Source of the DNA: Ashinkailepas kermadecensis
Taxonomy: Eukaryota > Arthropoda > Thecostraca > Neolepadidae
Direction: 5' to 3'
Length of the DNA stretch: 64,000 bases
Assembly: GCA_034440615.1 (NCBI GenBank)
Contig: JAOTOM010004389.1
Coordinates: 62,001 to 126,000, forward strand
A program made the position numbers and the translations under genes. Of this stretch, positions 25,201 through 34,789 are shown one piece after another. Under the pieces are notes generated by a model. It was not told the origin of the DNA, did not search any database, and saw only the letters and a list, made by a program, of their open reading frames with translations. Position 1 is the first letter of the stretch, and each line of letters begins with the position of its first letter.

Positions 25201-27343
25201 TCGAATCGCATTGGGCTGGATCGGATCAGATCCGATCCGATCCGATCCGATCGGGTTGGGTCGGGTCGGGTCGGGTCGGGTCGGGTCGGGTCGGGTCGGG
25301 TCGGGTCGGGTCGGGTCGGGTCGGGTCGGGTCGGGTCGGGTCGGGTCGGGTCGGGTCGGGTCGGGTCGGGTCGGGTCGGGTCGGGTCGGGTCGGGTCGGG
25401 TCGGGTCTGGTCTGGTAGGATATGGTCGGGTCAGCCAGACCAGGTCTAGTCTGGTTGAGAGGGTCGGTGGTCATTGCTTTTTTTTACGACACTTCGACCG
25501 TTCAGTCATGTAGCGTCGCCAATCCCTCACGCCGATTGGCCGCGGGTGAAGAGTAGCGACAGGTAAGACTCGAACTCGCAATCTTTCGATTGTAAGACGG
25601 GCAACTTACCCCTAGACTACTCGCCCCCCGTTGAGAGGGTCGGGTTTGGCTCGGTCATACAGTGTGAACTATCTTGCATTAGCACGAAAATACTGCTGCT
25701 CAAGTGTCGCCATCGCTCATCATCCATAAAGTGGAAACATGCCACCTCAGATCCAATCAACCCACACAAAGTTGAAACCTGAATATCGAAAGCACGTCCC
25801 GAGAATGGTCACGGGACAAGCCTTCGGACATCATGGCCATTGTATGCGCCTAGCTGAACGCAAACATGATAAATGACACTTCATTCAATCATAATCACAC
25901 TGCACGTGGCGTCTCGATCGAAATATCTCACCCGCGTCAACCGTGCGGGTCGAAATATCTCACCCGCGTCAACCGTGCGGGTCGACCGACCCATGCGTTC
26001 GGCGATCAGCTGACGCGAACACTTGTAGGTGGAGATGCTCCACGCCTTGATGGACTCAATGCGGTCGTGCACGGTGGGCAGGCGGCCATTGGGAGAGGCC
26101 GACCTAACAGGACGCGGCACCCCCGCTGAGGAAGGTAAGTCGAGTGAGGAATCAGACAGACTGAAGACTGGCGGAGACGGGCCGTTCGAGTGGGAGAAGG
26201 ATCCACCACAGACCACCGAGGTGGGCACACCAAGAGTGTGCAGGTGCAAATTAGTCAGGTGCAGTCTGCAACAATCTGCATCAGGTGCAGATTGAAACTC
26301 GGTGGTGAATGGCGAGCGGCGAGACCTGCCCAAATGAAGGCATGTGGAAGTCGATGACTATTCAGTACCCTGTACTTCATTTCTCGTAGAGTGAAGAGTA
26401 ACAGACGAAGGCGCCGAAACGCGTGACCATGTCAAACAAGTTCCAATGTACAAAACATGATGTTGATATGCGAGCATTACGTCTGTTGGGAAGCTTGTGA
26501 TAGCATGAATGCTTTCAATCAAGGAATCAAGGGATCAAGGAAAATTCAAAAAAGGAATCAAGTGCAGTTAAAAATAACTGTGATTACGGTCGAATGCTGC
26601 GAAGTTTGATGGAGATGACGTCATGAAACCAAAACTGTGTGCATCGGAGGTCAAATAAAGTGTATATCCGGTGTTGGTTTCAATCTAAATTTGAGAACGT
26701 CAGGCCATTGATTAATTCCCTGGGACACACCATGGCAAAACGACGGCTTGATGCCAATTTCACGTAGCAATCTCAACGCTGAGACCGGAACGGGGCCAGT
26801 GCAACGTGCAACAAAGCGCATCGAGATCACTGGATGTGGAAGAATACATGGAGGCATTCCAAATGAAGCAATTCGAGTACGTGAGACAACGTGAAGTATG
26901 TAATAACAAACACACATCAAACCACATAGTTAAATTAGCGCTAAAGAACATCAAGGTAGATCAGTGCTATACAAGTAACACCGAGCGCGATGCGCCATGT
27001 TCCAGAAAACGACAGCCGGGAGGTGCATTAATGGCGCGGAAAACAGCAGCCACGATGTGGTCAGCGAAACTACACACAAATGAAAACCCACGCTCGCCGG
27101 CTCTGCAGGCCGATATCTTTCCGGCGGCAGAGCGACGCGCGACTGACATGGAGTGACCTCCAGGTCTGACTGGTCCATCAGGGTGGCGGTGGGCCGGCCG
27201 GACGGCGACAGCTCGGGACCGATCCAGCTGTCTAGGGTGGTGGTCGGGTCGCGCACCACCAGCGGAGCCTCGCCCAGCTCTATCTCGTCGGTGTCGCTCA
27301 GCTCATCGATAGCCAGCGGCAGCCGCTCGCCGTAGCTGGCCAT
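16050..27343 (-). CDS. ARFIP: Arfaptin (ARFIP1/2 orthologue), six coding exons
   Basis: Arfaptins are homodimeric BAR-domain proteins that bind small GTPases (Arf/Arl1, Rac1) and PI4P on trans-Golgi membranes and shape secretory carriers. Coding exons on the minus strand are 27343-27148, 26125-25964, 24675-24566, 23812-23601, 17872-17704 and 16208-16050. Their lengths sum to 1008 nt with compatible phases and one terminal TAG, giving 335 residues (human ARFIP2 is about 341). An acidic, poorly conserved N-terminus (residues 1-80) precedes the arfaptin-homology/BAR region from about residue 84 to 317. Diagnostic stretches include AWSISTYKCSRQLIAERMGR, SPELRDEFGCNANSQRAL, TIEDTLISVKQFETAR, VEYDAYRVDLEW and VKVMQNQLILFH. 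The chosen ATG follows an in-frame TGA 54 nt upstream with no other ATG between. The C-terminus is a short Ser/Ala/Gly tail in place of the vertebrate PSWLEEQ-like ending. Exon borders were inferred by eye from family similarity; no transcript was available. Confidence 0.93.
16209..17703 (-). other. Arfaptin intron 5
   Basis: About 1.5 kb with no recognised exon. Short open frames near 17083-17343 on both strands are not supported by splice context or family similarity. Confidence 0.6.
17704..17872 (-). CDS. ARFIP: Arfaptin coding exon 5
   Basis: Acceptor CGGCTTCACAG, donor CCGG|GTAAGC. It encodes VEYDAYRVDLEW through KVTVKLRLLDENR, the second BAR helix pair. The Arg codon at its start is split with exon 4, and the phases agree. 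Confidence 0.93.
18179..18338. repeat. 80-bp tandem duplication in arfaptin intron 4
   Basis: The block gtcgtctgtcccacagttcc ... cggcagcctgacgt occurs twice in tandem (18179-18258 and 18259-18338) with a single-base difference near the middle, which indicates a recent duplication. Confidence 0.93.
18680..18739 (-). mobile_element. 60-bp truncated retroposon end
   Basis: The insert is flanked by a 17-bp duplication (catggaaataaattcag at 18663-18679; one mismatch at 18740-18756). It consists only of the shared end ttggttatttaggcttaggg ... cagcgcc. Because reverse-transcribed copies lose their 5' end, this identifies the conserved end as the 3' end of the family also seen at 8143 and 59044. Confidence 0.75.
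18905..23572. repeat. 24-bp minisatellite, about 190 units, with ~1150-bp higher-order repeat
   Basis: The unit cctcacaccaycagtcagggacat (or the caccgacat variant) repeats almost without interruption. Two main variant positions (catcag/caccag and cagggac/caccgac) alternate irregularly. Rare variants reveal a higher-order period: attagtcccc at 21541 and 22691, cttaccccaccag at about 21725 and 22875, and ccgatatcctggcatc at about 21885 and 23035 are all 1150 bp apart, about 48 units. The array lies wholly inside arfaptin intron 4 and its right edge is about 30 nt from the exon 4 donor. Since 24 is divisible by 3 and the unit lacks stops, frames of up to 785 residues made of 8-residue blocks (HPHTISQG, DILTPSVR, SSHHQSGT, MSLTDGVR) are open on both strands. 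Confidence 0.97.
23601..23812 (-). CDS. ARFIP: Arfaptin coding exon 4
   Basis: Acceptor CTGCACGTAG, donor GCACG|GTCAGC. It carries the core BAR sequence from KLGELFTQLGQRSPELRDEF to TIEDTLISVKQFETA. The donor lacks the usual +3 to +5 consensus. The 24-bp minisatellite begins only about 30 nt into the following intron. Confidence 0.93.
23813..24565 (-). other. Arfaptin intron 3
   Basis: About 750 bp between exons 3 and 4 with no recognised feature. Confidence 0.6.
24566..24675 (-). CDS. ARFIP: Arfaptin coding exon 3
   Basis: Acceptor TTTGCCTCAG, donor CAG|GTAAGT. It encodes LDSQIMTLRETQAQYRNVMR and AQALSSHLNTMLTTQ, corresponding to the first long BAR helix around LAQTLSTQL in vertebrate arfaptins. 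Confidence 0.93.
24820..24995. repeat. ~107-bp imperfect tandem duplication in arfaptin intron 2
   Basis: aatcccatcgggctgtacg ... gaggagccggtggt near 24825-24878 recurs as gatcccatcggactgtacg ... gaggagccggtggt near 24932-24984. Confidence 0.85.
25205..25425. repeat. Pentanucleotide repeat (GATCC)n then (GGGTC)n
   Basis: Several GATCC-like units at about 25216-25252 pass into about 30 perfect GGGTC units and then degrade (gtctggtctgg). It lies in arfaptin intron 2. The Gly-Ser-Gly-Arg-Val and Asp-Pro-Thr-Arg-Pro frames here are repeat artefacts. Confidence 0.97.
25468..25629 (-). mobile_element. SINE with tRNA-Val-like head
   Basis: Flanked by the 14-bp duplication gttgagagggtcgg (25454-25467 and 25630-25643). 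Minus strand: head with TAGTCTAGGGGTAAG and GTTCGAGTCTTAC, then the shared ccaatcggcgtgagggattgg body. It was inserted into the decayed edge of the GGGTC repeat in arfaptin intron 2. Confidence 0.88.
25921..25984 (-). repeat. 32-bp tandem duplication spanning the exon 2 splice donor
   Basis: Minus-strand block CGACCCGCACGGTTGACGCG|GGTGAGATATTT occurs twice in direct succession. It holds the last 21 nt of arfaptin exon 2 plus the donor. Two identical donors therefore exist, after 25964 and after 25932. Use of the first keeps the frame with exon 3 (TVDA-E-LDSQ); the second would add 32 nt and shift it. Confidence 0.93.
25964..26125 (-). CDS. ARFIP: Arfaptin coding exon 2 (start of BAR region)
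   Basis: The acceptor is TACCTTCCTCAG and the donor GCGG|GTGAGA. It encodes residues 66-120, including the highly conserved WSISTYKCSRQ and RSTRTVD stretches. The donor and the last 21 nt of the exon are duplicated immediately downstream (see 25921-25984). Confidence 0.92.
26126..27147 (-). other. Arfaptin intron 1
   Basis: About 1 kb with no recognised exon. A small (atcaagga)n-like stretch lies near 26515-26565 and a TGACGTCA motif near 26616. Confidence 0.55.
27148..27343 (-). CDS. ARFIP: Arfaptin coding exon 1 (residues 1-66)
   Basis: It encodes the acidic leader (MASYGERLPLAIDELSDTDE ...) rich in Asp, Glu, Pro and Thr. The donor chosen, CCAT|GTCAGT, ends in phase 1 and is the only nearby GT that fits the phase of the next exon; a GTCACT ten bases earlier would break the frame. 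The ATG is preceded by TTTTCAG, so this could also be an acceptor with a non-coding exon upstream. Confidence 0.8.
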
Positions 27344-28689
27344 CTGAAAACCGGGCGCCTGCTGAGTCACACTGCCCGGCGCTTCAAGAAGTCTTCATCC
27401 CGACCACGGAGCCGCCCACCACATACTAGTCTACATCGCTTCGTCCAACATTTTGCAAAATATCCGAAGATATTGCATTGGATAGGAATGCAGTGCATTT
27501 GAACAGATGCATCTACTTAGCTAAAGGTATACCTGATCTCCGAAAAAAAAATGTGAAGAATATCAGAACAATTTGCATTGCCAAGCAAGAGTAAAAATAA
27601 CCTAAATGATACTACTACTTGTTGTACACCTGGCTATTGCAAGCAACATCCTAGGATCCATTTATATTACTCATGAGACAAAATTATATTTTCGTGCTTA
27701 TTTTCATCCGAATTTGTATGAACCTACAATACCTTTCACTTCATCTCATATCACCACATATTCTGACAGGAATTATGCAGAAACAATTATTAAAATTTCA
27801 CTCCCAGTACTGAACATCAGAAATCAGACCTCAATAGTGTTGTGAGGCAAACAAGAAACAAACCCTTTTAAGACCCATGATAATCCGACCGAAAGTAGCA
27901 GATTTCGCCACATATATTAATTAGCATGCAGTACTGGATACATTAAGGACACAAAATGTATGAAGTACAATAACACATTACCAGTGGATTCAGAATGAAT
28001 AAGATATTGCAATGACTCAAATACCATGTCATCCTATGTCAGTAATCATAGATAATTTCTGTATAAACTCTTCAGCCTCTTAAGGAAATATTTGGATAGA
28101 CAGTATGTGTGAATTACTGCTCGGAGCAGTTCCAGACAAAATGGTTGCACCGGAATGTGCAACCACAGGCTGCATTCGATGCAAATGCAGCCTAATAAAC
28201 ATCAGCAAGTTATTCCCTGTTTAAAATCATATATCTTATCTTGGTCCCATAATCTTAGGTAAATTTGTAGATCAAGATAAAATTTGATTATTTGGAATTA
28301 TTTAATACAATGTTTTTTGATGTGGTGAAGATGATGTAACCACTGATTTTCTCCACAAATGATTACTTTTAAGTAAACTGTGGTCGATACAATTGATGGC
28401 ATCATAGGCAAGATACTGAGGAAATGTGCTACTATATAAAAGGTATTTCATATGTTGTTAATGCTGCAAACCCTTTACATTTACATACCTTAATGGGATT
28501 GTCAGCTGTCACTTGTCTGTTTGTACCTGGATGGTGTCGGACATAAAGACATAAAACATCAGTGCAACTATGAGCCACAAGGGTCCTTCTTGGATGCAGT
28601 CTGGACACTGAGCCAGTTGCCCACCAAATCCATCGATCAACCCTCCCTGGAATACAGAAAAACAAGCCCTCTATTCTGAAAATAATTGT
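27344..28689. other. No gene recognised
   Basis: AT-rich DNA upstream of the arfaptin start. Non-coding 5' exons and the promoter may be here, but nothing identifies them. Open frames are short and lack recognisable content. Confidence 0.35.
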
Positions 28690-28785
28690 ATATGCTGTTT
28701 TTAAAGATGTTCAGTGTGCTGCTACTGACAATGGTTTCTGGCAGCTGGTTCCAGTGTTCTACTACCCTGTTGGCGAAGAAAGCAC

Positions 28786-29370
28786 AATGGGTATGATGGG
28801 AGGAGTTTGTAATTGTTGAGTGTGTTATGCAATGGCAAGTGAGTCTCTTATTAAGTCTAAATGCTTTACAACTTTATATAGGGTGTACCTAGCAGTGGAT
28901 TCAGCACCTTCATTCAGGATGTGGTTGGTTGGTTGGTTATTGGTTTTACGACACGTCGACCGTTGAGTCATGTAGCGTCGCCAATCTCTCACGCCGAATG
29001 GTCGCGGGCGAAGAGTAGCGACAAGTGAGACTCGAACCCACAACCTTTCGATTGTGAGACGAGCATCTTACCCCTAGACCACTCGTCCCCTCATTCAGGA
29101 TGTGATACTGATGAGATTTTCTATGGTAGCACAATGGGTATGATGGGAGGAGTTTGTAATTGTTGAGTGTGTTATGCAATAGCAAGTGAGTCTCTTATTA
29201 AGTCTAAATACTTTATAACTTTATATAGGATGTACCTAGCAGTGGATTCAGCACCTTCCTTTGGGATGTGATACTGATGATATTGTCTATGGTAGCACAA
29301 TGGGTATGATGGGATGAGTTTGTAATTGTTGAGTGTGTTATGCAATAGCAAGTGAATGGTGCTAGATAGG
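28786..29370. repeat. 167-bp tandem repeat in the LINE 3' region
   Basis: gcacaatgggtatgatggga begins near 28786, 29130 and 29297. The last two starts are 167 bp apart. The first pair is 344 bp apart, which equals 167 plus the SINE and its target duplication. Amplification therefore preceded the SINE insertion. Confidence 0.85.
28924..29090 (-). mobile_element. SINE with tRNA-Val-like head
   Basis: Flanked by the 14-bp duplication tcattcaggatgtg (28910-28923 and 29091-29104). Minus strand: GAGTGGTCTAGGGGTAAG box A, CTCACAATCGAAAGG anticodon arm, GGGTTCGAGTCTC box B, shared body, and a (GGTT)n tail on the low-coordinate side. It is the cleanest copy in the window. Confidence 0.92.
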
Positions 29371-30400
29371 CTGGGATATATAGCTTCCTAGGAACTTGAG
29401 ATAAGGGATTGATTGGGGTGAGAGTATGTACATTTCTAGTACCTTTTCTAGATAGGCTTAACCCAGATGGGCCCCTGTGCCTCTTATTAAGCCTTAACAC
29501 TTTATGACTTTATAAAGACTGTCTTAACCTTGTCCTGTTGTGATTAACTTTAATGTTGAATTCATGACCTCTCATTGCATCATTTCTGTTAAATTGAAAC
29601 ATGTCCCTGAGAGATCCGTTCCTGGCCATGAACAAATTTAAAGACCTCGATGAGATCTCCTCTCAGCCTTCTATATCTAGGTGAAAACATTCAATTTCTT
29701 CAATCTTTCCTCATATGCCAGGTTGCTTATACCATTAACCATTTGTGTTGCCCTCTTTTGCACTCTCTCTAAAAGCCAACAATCTTTTTCATGACTAGGG
29801 GCCAAAGCTTGGGCACAGTATTCCAAATGTGGCCTGACATATGCACAGTAAAGCTTCCTGATGACTTCCTCACTTTTGTATGATACATTCCTATTTATTG
29901 CCCCAAGCATTCTTAGTGCCTTTTTCCTGGCTTCTTTGGTCTGTTCTGATGCCCCCAATTTTGTGTTCAAAATAACACCGAAGTCCTTCTCCTGCTGAGT
30001 CACAGATAGTACTTGGCCACCCATCAAGTATGGAGCCTTCATATGCTGCCTACCTACATGCATGATTTTGCACTTATCAAAATTATATTTAATTTGCCAT
30101 TTTTGCAGACCACTTCACAAGCTTGTCTAAGTCTTTCTGCAGCAAGACCTGCTCATTGTGTCCTGTTACTGCCCTAGACCTTCAAATCATCTGCAAATTT
30201 CAAAACCTTACTGCTTAGGCCACTTTCAATGTTGTTTACAAATATAATGAACAATATTGGCCCCAGTACTGACCCCTGGGGGACCCCACTAAGAACATTT
30301 TGCCATGATGACTTTGTACCATTTAGCATCACTCTCTGCTGTCTATCTGAAAGCCACAACTATATCCATTTTAGGATGCTACCTGACTGACTAGCATGGT

Positions 30401-30565
30401 TGTTGGTTGGTTATTGGTTTTACAACATGTCGACCGTTGAGTCATGTTGCGTCACCAATCTCTCATGCCGATTGGTCGCGGGCGAAGAGTAGCGACAGGT
30501 GAGACTCAAACCCACAACCTTTCGATCGTAAGACGAGCATCTTACCCCTAGACCACTCGTCCCCA
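30401..30565 (-). mobile_element. SINE with tRNA-Val-like head
   Basis: Flanked by the 9-bp duplication tagcatggt (30392-30400 and 30566-30574). Head, body and (TTGG)n tail are as in the copy at 28924-29090; the anticodon-arm bases differ slightly (TTACGATCGAAAGG). Confidence 0.88.
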
Positions 30566-30574
30566 TAGCATGGT

Positions 30575-31322
30575 GTTCAGACTGTGGCTTATAAAGCTTT
30601 GGTGCTTCATGAAGAAAATTATGAATCTCAAGGTTGTGGAATTCCTTAAAAACACAAATACCAGCAGACCTTGGAACAATTTGAGCAAACATCCTCAAAA
30701 GAGACAAATTTGGTAAATATTTCTTAACAGGTGTTTTTTTTAAATATTTTTCTTCAGAATAACATGTGTATGGAGGTGACTAACATGATGGGACCACTTA
30801 TTTTCTGTGCAAATGATTTGTTTTTAAATTCCAACTGATCAAACCTAAACTAACCTAACCCATTTGTTTGCTTCATGGAGGCAAATGTGTGTAAACACTT
30901 TTTGTGTTACACCTTAAAGCACAATAATACCAGTTTTAAAAAAGTATCCCCAATTTTTTTTCTTCTTCAAAAGTAGCTTAGGTTAGGTTATGTTAGGTTA
31001 GGCTGAGTTAGGTTTTTTTTTTTAATTTTGAGAATTTCCAAAAATAAATTACTTGACATCTTTTTCCTAATTCAATTTCTTTGATGTTTTCTCCAAAGGT
31101 AGGTTAGGCTAGATTAGGTTAAGTTATGCTGCTTTTTTAACATTTCTTTTTCATACTATGTGTAAATGGTATTCCAAAGTAAAATGTCAAGAAATCAAAA
31201 AACATTTTTTAAGACAAACTTACCACAAAGTTTACCTTGATATCCAATAATACCCAAATGTGTTCAAAAACTTGTCTTGCTAGGTGCCACCGTAAAACAA
31301 AATAATACCCATCAATCTTGTG
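30575..31322. repeat. AT-rich DNA with interspersed TTAGG telomere-like units
   Basis: Clusters of TTAGG/CCTAA occur at about 30845-30862, 30970-31015 and 31098-31130 (aggttaggttatgttaggttagg and similar). No coding sequence is seen. TTAGG is the ancestral arthropod telomere unit. Confidence 0.7.
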
Positions 31323-32038
31323 GGTGTTTTTTCTTAAAGGGTGTTTTTGGAATTCTAGGATTTTTTTCCCAGAATACCATGTTTCTGAACGTGATTCGGA
31401 AGATGCGATCATTCGTTTTCTCAGTAAATGCTTACGTCTCGGTTAATCTTAGCGATAATATCTATAATGCGCCATGTATGCCACACCTCTGTTCTTTGTT
31501 GCATAATTTATCCATCCCTCACCTGGCACTTCTCAGACATGATCAAAGGGACATTCAACACTTCATGCAGTTGATTCAACACTTTTTCACTTCGAAAATG
31601 CTTAATTTCTGCCTCTTTGCCACATAGATGACACACCACTACTATTCTACCAGAATGCCGAAAAAAACTGAGCAGCTTAGCCGTGCTGTATGTTTCGTTT
31701 TTTGGCGTTGTCGTTGAATAGTAGTGGTGTGTCATCTATGTGGCAGAGGTGGAAACGAAGCATTTTCGACGTGAAAAAGTGTTGAATCAACTGCGTGAAG
31801 TGTTGAATGTCCCTTTAATCACTTCTGAGAAGTGCCAGGTGAGGGATGGATAAATTATGCAACAAAGAACAGCGGTGTGGCATATATGGCGCATTATAGA
31901 TATTATCGCTAAGATTAACGAAGACGTAAGCATTTACTGAGAAAACTAATGATCGCATCTTCCGAATCACGTTCATAAACATAGTATTCCGCCAAAAAAT
32001 CCACAAATTCCCAAAACACATTTTAAGAAAAATTTACC
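31323..32038. mobile_element. Palindromic Merlin-like MITE
   Basis: The 716-bp element is almost one continuous inverted repeat: the left arm from 31323 is matched by the right arm ending at 32038, with the fold centre near 31680. Shared blocks include gaacgtgattcggaagatgcg, atctataatgcgccat and gcataatttatccatccctc. The ends are GGTG.../...TTTACC, and flanking octamers atcttgtg and atctagta match at 6 of 8. The arms are homologous to the ends of the element at 55596-56732, which carries a Merlin-type transposase fragment. Confidence 0.8.
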
Positions 32039-32089
32039 ATCTAGTAGCTATTCTTAGTGATGGGGGAAATGGAAACATGGCCCGTGTCT

Positions 32090-32335
32090 GAAAAGCATAT
32101 CTACTGAGTATTAAATCAAGTGCATGAAGTGTTGAATATCTTCTTTATCACGTCTGTGACACCAGGTACGGATAATTATACGCGATTTGCTATATTTGCA
32201 GTGAAGATTATGATCGTGTATTTGCTTGCCAACTGAAAAGTAATCATTTGGGGAGAAAATGAGTGGTCACATTGTCATTCTTACCTTAAAATACCATGCA
32301 TTAAAAAAGAATCCCAAAAATCTCATTTTACCTAG
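32090..32335. mobile_element. Decayed Merlin-like MITE arm
   Basis: aagtgcatgaagtgttgaatat ... gagaaaatgagtggtcacattgtc ... aaaatctcattttacc parallels the right arm of the element at 31323-32038 with many changes. It is an older half copy. Confidence 0.55.
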
Positions 32336-32436
32336 GTCTTGATATTTACCCTTAATTCTCCACTGCAAAACCCCAAAAGTGCTGGTACCAATCCATGCAC
32401 AGAGTTCTATAGAAATATATGCACAGATTGTTGGCA

Positions 32437-33550
32437 CTCGCCCTTCCCGAAGACCGCTGGGCAGGGTGGGAATTAAGGCACCTTTTAGGAGATTGTATCT
32501 CTGAAAACATTTTTCCACTCCAGGTTCATACTGGATAGGATGGGCTTCACATGTATTCCGACAAAAATGTGGGAACAAAGATATCAATAAAAACAAACAT
32601 AGAACAACACCCAACAAACGCCGGTTATTCCACTTACAGTCACCACTCAAACTAACCACTTTTTGTAGCAGTCAGCAGCCAGACCACATCCTCACACACT
32701 CCATCAATCTCAACCACTGATTGCCAAACCTCAATTTCCTCAAATCTCAACCTCAATCGCTGACAACAACGTGCCGACTGCAACTTACAAAATGATGTGC
32801 ATGTGCACTGAGTACACTGTTCTCTGGCTTTCGAGCCATGTCTTGGAAAACCTGTGTTCCTGCCACCCTATAGTGGGAAAGTTTGACAGTTTTAAGACGT
32901 TCTCCGGAGTCCCGGAGGCCACCGATCAGAATTGGCTGCGTTAGCGTTTTATGTTCCAAAATCTGTCTGTCAACCAATCAATGCAAGGTAGTTTTTATAT
33001 GATGTCATAACCATTAGCAACTTTGAACACATGCTAACAGTGTCATACTGCAAACACAAGACCTTGACTGATCCTTTGCTTTGATCACATCCAACTGGCA
33101 TGTGCGGTTGCAAAGTTGCTTTCATATTACATGGGAAATTGGCTGCGTAGGTAGGTATGCGCTCTGAGCTGAGGGTGAAGTGTGAAGTATTTGTTTGTTT
33201 TTCATATGGCTAGCCTTGTACTGAGACCAAAGGTGAAAGGAAAGCACATTGCTTCTGTGAGTTATGAGAAACGAAACAGTGCTGATTATTATGAGTCACT
33301 GCAGGGTGGTGCCATCCATTGTTCACTTCCTTGTTCCTATGTTTTGACATTTCATTTGACCAAAAATGAGAATTATATTAGGTAGGTACTTATGCATATT
33401 CTGTAGGTACTGATTTAGGTTTTTCCGGTCGGTTACTGGTAAACAGATTCCATGCATATGAAAAATAATGTCTATGAAAATGTACTCCGGAAGAAATCGG
33501 TGTGCACTCCAACTCCCAACCTGGAAAGTAAGTTTCCCACTCTGCCGCTG
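32437..33550. repeat. 1.1-kb dispersed repeat, copy A
   Basis: This matches 54370-56905 in the same orientation from ctgggcagggtgggaattaa through gtaagtttcccactctgc. Copy B has two extra blocks (54459-54808 and 55596-56732) that are missing here, so copy A preserves both empty sites. No open frame is conserved convincingly between the copies, so the family is likely non-coding or long dead. Confidence 0.85.
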
Positions 33551-34125
33551 GGCGTATTTTTTTATTTTTGCTCAAACGGCTACCTACCACTAAACAAAAT
33601 ACACGAGCAGGGGGCGTGTCTGTGTCACAAACCACAACAGTTATTTATTTTCGAACCTTTCCACTGCATCCACGCTTGGGTACAAATGGGTCACACAGAA
33701 ACACCACAGAAGCACCTCCACCCCTCACCTCGCACCAAAGCATTCAACTAATTACAATCAACATCAGCAGACACCACACGGGGCAAGGCTCTTAACAAAA
33801 GGCACAACCTCCAGCTATTCGAACTTTCCGTGACGTCACCTCGTTTCAACAGCCGAAGTCCCCCTTGCCCGTAATGCTTTCCGGGGGTAATTTATCAAGT
33901 TGTCATTTCGGAATAAAGATAATTACAGTCATCAAACTAAAACCATTCGATAGAAAAGATATTTCTCTATGGAAAGGTCCTTTCCGTTGTCCTTTCCCTG
34001 AAACATACGGTTCGCCTAATATGCGATCCGAATCCGGTCGTCAAGTCACACAGGTTTGGAGTCAAGCCGGCATTCATTACATGGCTTCTTTCCACTGACG
34101 AACATTCCTAATCAATGAATGTGGG
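33551..34125. other. No gene recognised
   Basis: No repeat partner or coding sequence was identified in this stretch. Confidence 0.3.
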
Positions 34126-34545
34126 ATGGAGCTTTCTGGAAATTATAGCCGTAGGAACGTGTCAAAGAGTGGATGGACCAGGTCAACAACAGGGGCGCAT
34201 CCAGGAATTTCGCAAAGTACCATGGTTGAACAGCTTTTGATAGAGAACCGGATAATTTTAATCGTGAACACAAACATCACCGCTAAGGGTGGGGGCAGGC
34301 CCCCTGGGCATGGCTATGGCTAACAGCAACACGTGGTACTGAAAAAGGATCCCATCGCAGCATGAGCACTTTCACATTCACACTTCTCGCTGGCCTTGGA
34401 ACTCCTTTCACGACTGATGTATTCATTTATAATAATTGATTCATCGTCTTGGTGCGAGTGAGACCATTAGTATTACTGTTCAAGCAAATTTTTGTTCAAC
34501 TCCCGCTATGTGCGTATATATGTACGGAGGGGTGCAAGCTCATTA
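34126..34545 (+). repeat. ~410-bp dispersed repeat, copy 1
   Basis: This is the inverted counterpart of 44525-44940. Shared blocks are the ctggaaaattat/gtgttaatt region, ggcgcatccag versus ggcgcgtccag, gctaacagcaacatgtggt-like DNA, caccattagtattactgttc and the gtgcaagctcattac end. The gene content is nil. Confidence 0.7.
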
Positions 34546-34609
34546 CTGTGGTGGTGCACGCTCAGTCCTCACTGGCTACTAGCGGTGCACTTGTAGTCGC
34601 TGGGTCCGA

Positions 34610-34789
34610 ATTGCAAACACGTCTGACAGCTTTCAAGTCCAACCCGCCCGGGCGTACCGCACGTCCGGTCACCGTCATTTTTGCTCTCGCTCTCGCGGCC
34701 GGGGGTCCTTTGGCGCGAAAGCAACAAGCCAATCGGAATGCACGCGTCGCCTTGGCGACGCCCGGGACCATGACGTCACCCGTCTACAC
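34610..34789 (-). repeat. Candidate 3' LTR of the gag-less gypsy element
   Basis: About 180 bp (plus strand ttgcaaacacgtctgacagc ... gtcacccgtctaca) match 39304-39485 in direct orientation, flanking the pol region. Read on the minus strand the repeat starts TGTAGACGGG. Neither a matching target-site duplication nor a clear primer-binding site is evident, so the assignment as an LTR is tentative. Confidence 0.55.

Larger units (their letters stand above)
28690..30391 (-). pseudogene. 5'-truncated CR1/L2-like LINE, reverse transcriptase and 3' end
   Basis: On the minus strand an RT segment (30359-30174) carries WLSDRQQRVMLNG, GVPQGSVLGPILFIIFVNN and the catalytic-loop variant KFADD. After stops, the thumb and C-terminal region follow (30063-29677; KIMHVG..., GVILNTKLG, RPHLEYCAQALAP, LERVQKRATQMV), then a 3' region. 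The polymerase motif order fits the CR1/L2 group, which inserts by target-primed reverse transcription and is typically 5'-truncated. Endonuclease and ORF1 are missing. The 3' region was partly triplicated in a 167-bp repeat (28786-29370), and two SINEs are inserted at or beside it. A second copy of the same group lies at 57170-58290. Confidence 0.85.

Noticed and set aside
25134..25513. Frames of Gly-Ser-Gly-Arg-Val and Asp-Pro-Thr-Arg-Pro repeats
   Set aside because: Translation of a (GGGTC)n microsatellite within an intron.
29018..29090. A functional tRNA-Val gene
   Set aside because: The tRNA-like head is fused to a SINE body with target-site duplications, and the acceptor stem does not pair at its 3' end.
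33182..33385. Conserved small protein shared by the two copies of the dispersed repeat (33182-33385 and 55393-55611)
   Set aside because: Similarity is no stronger in the frame than in flanking DNA, and the second copy is interrupted by the Merlin-like insertion.
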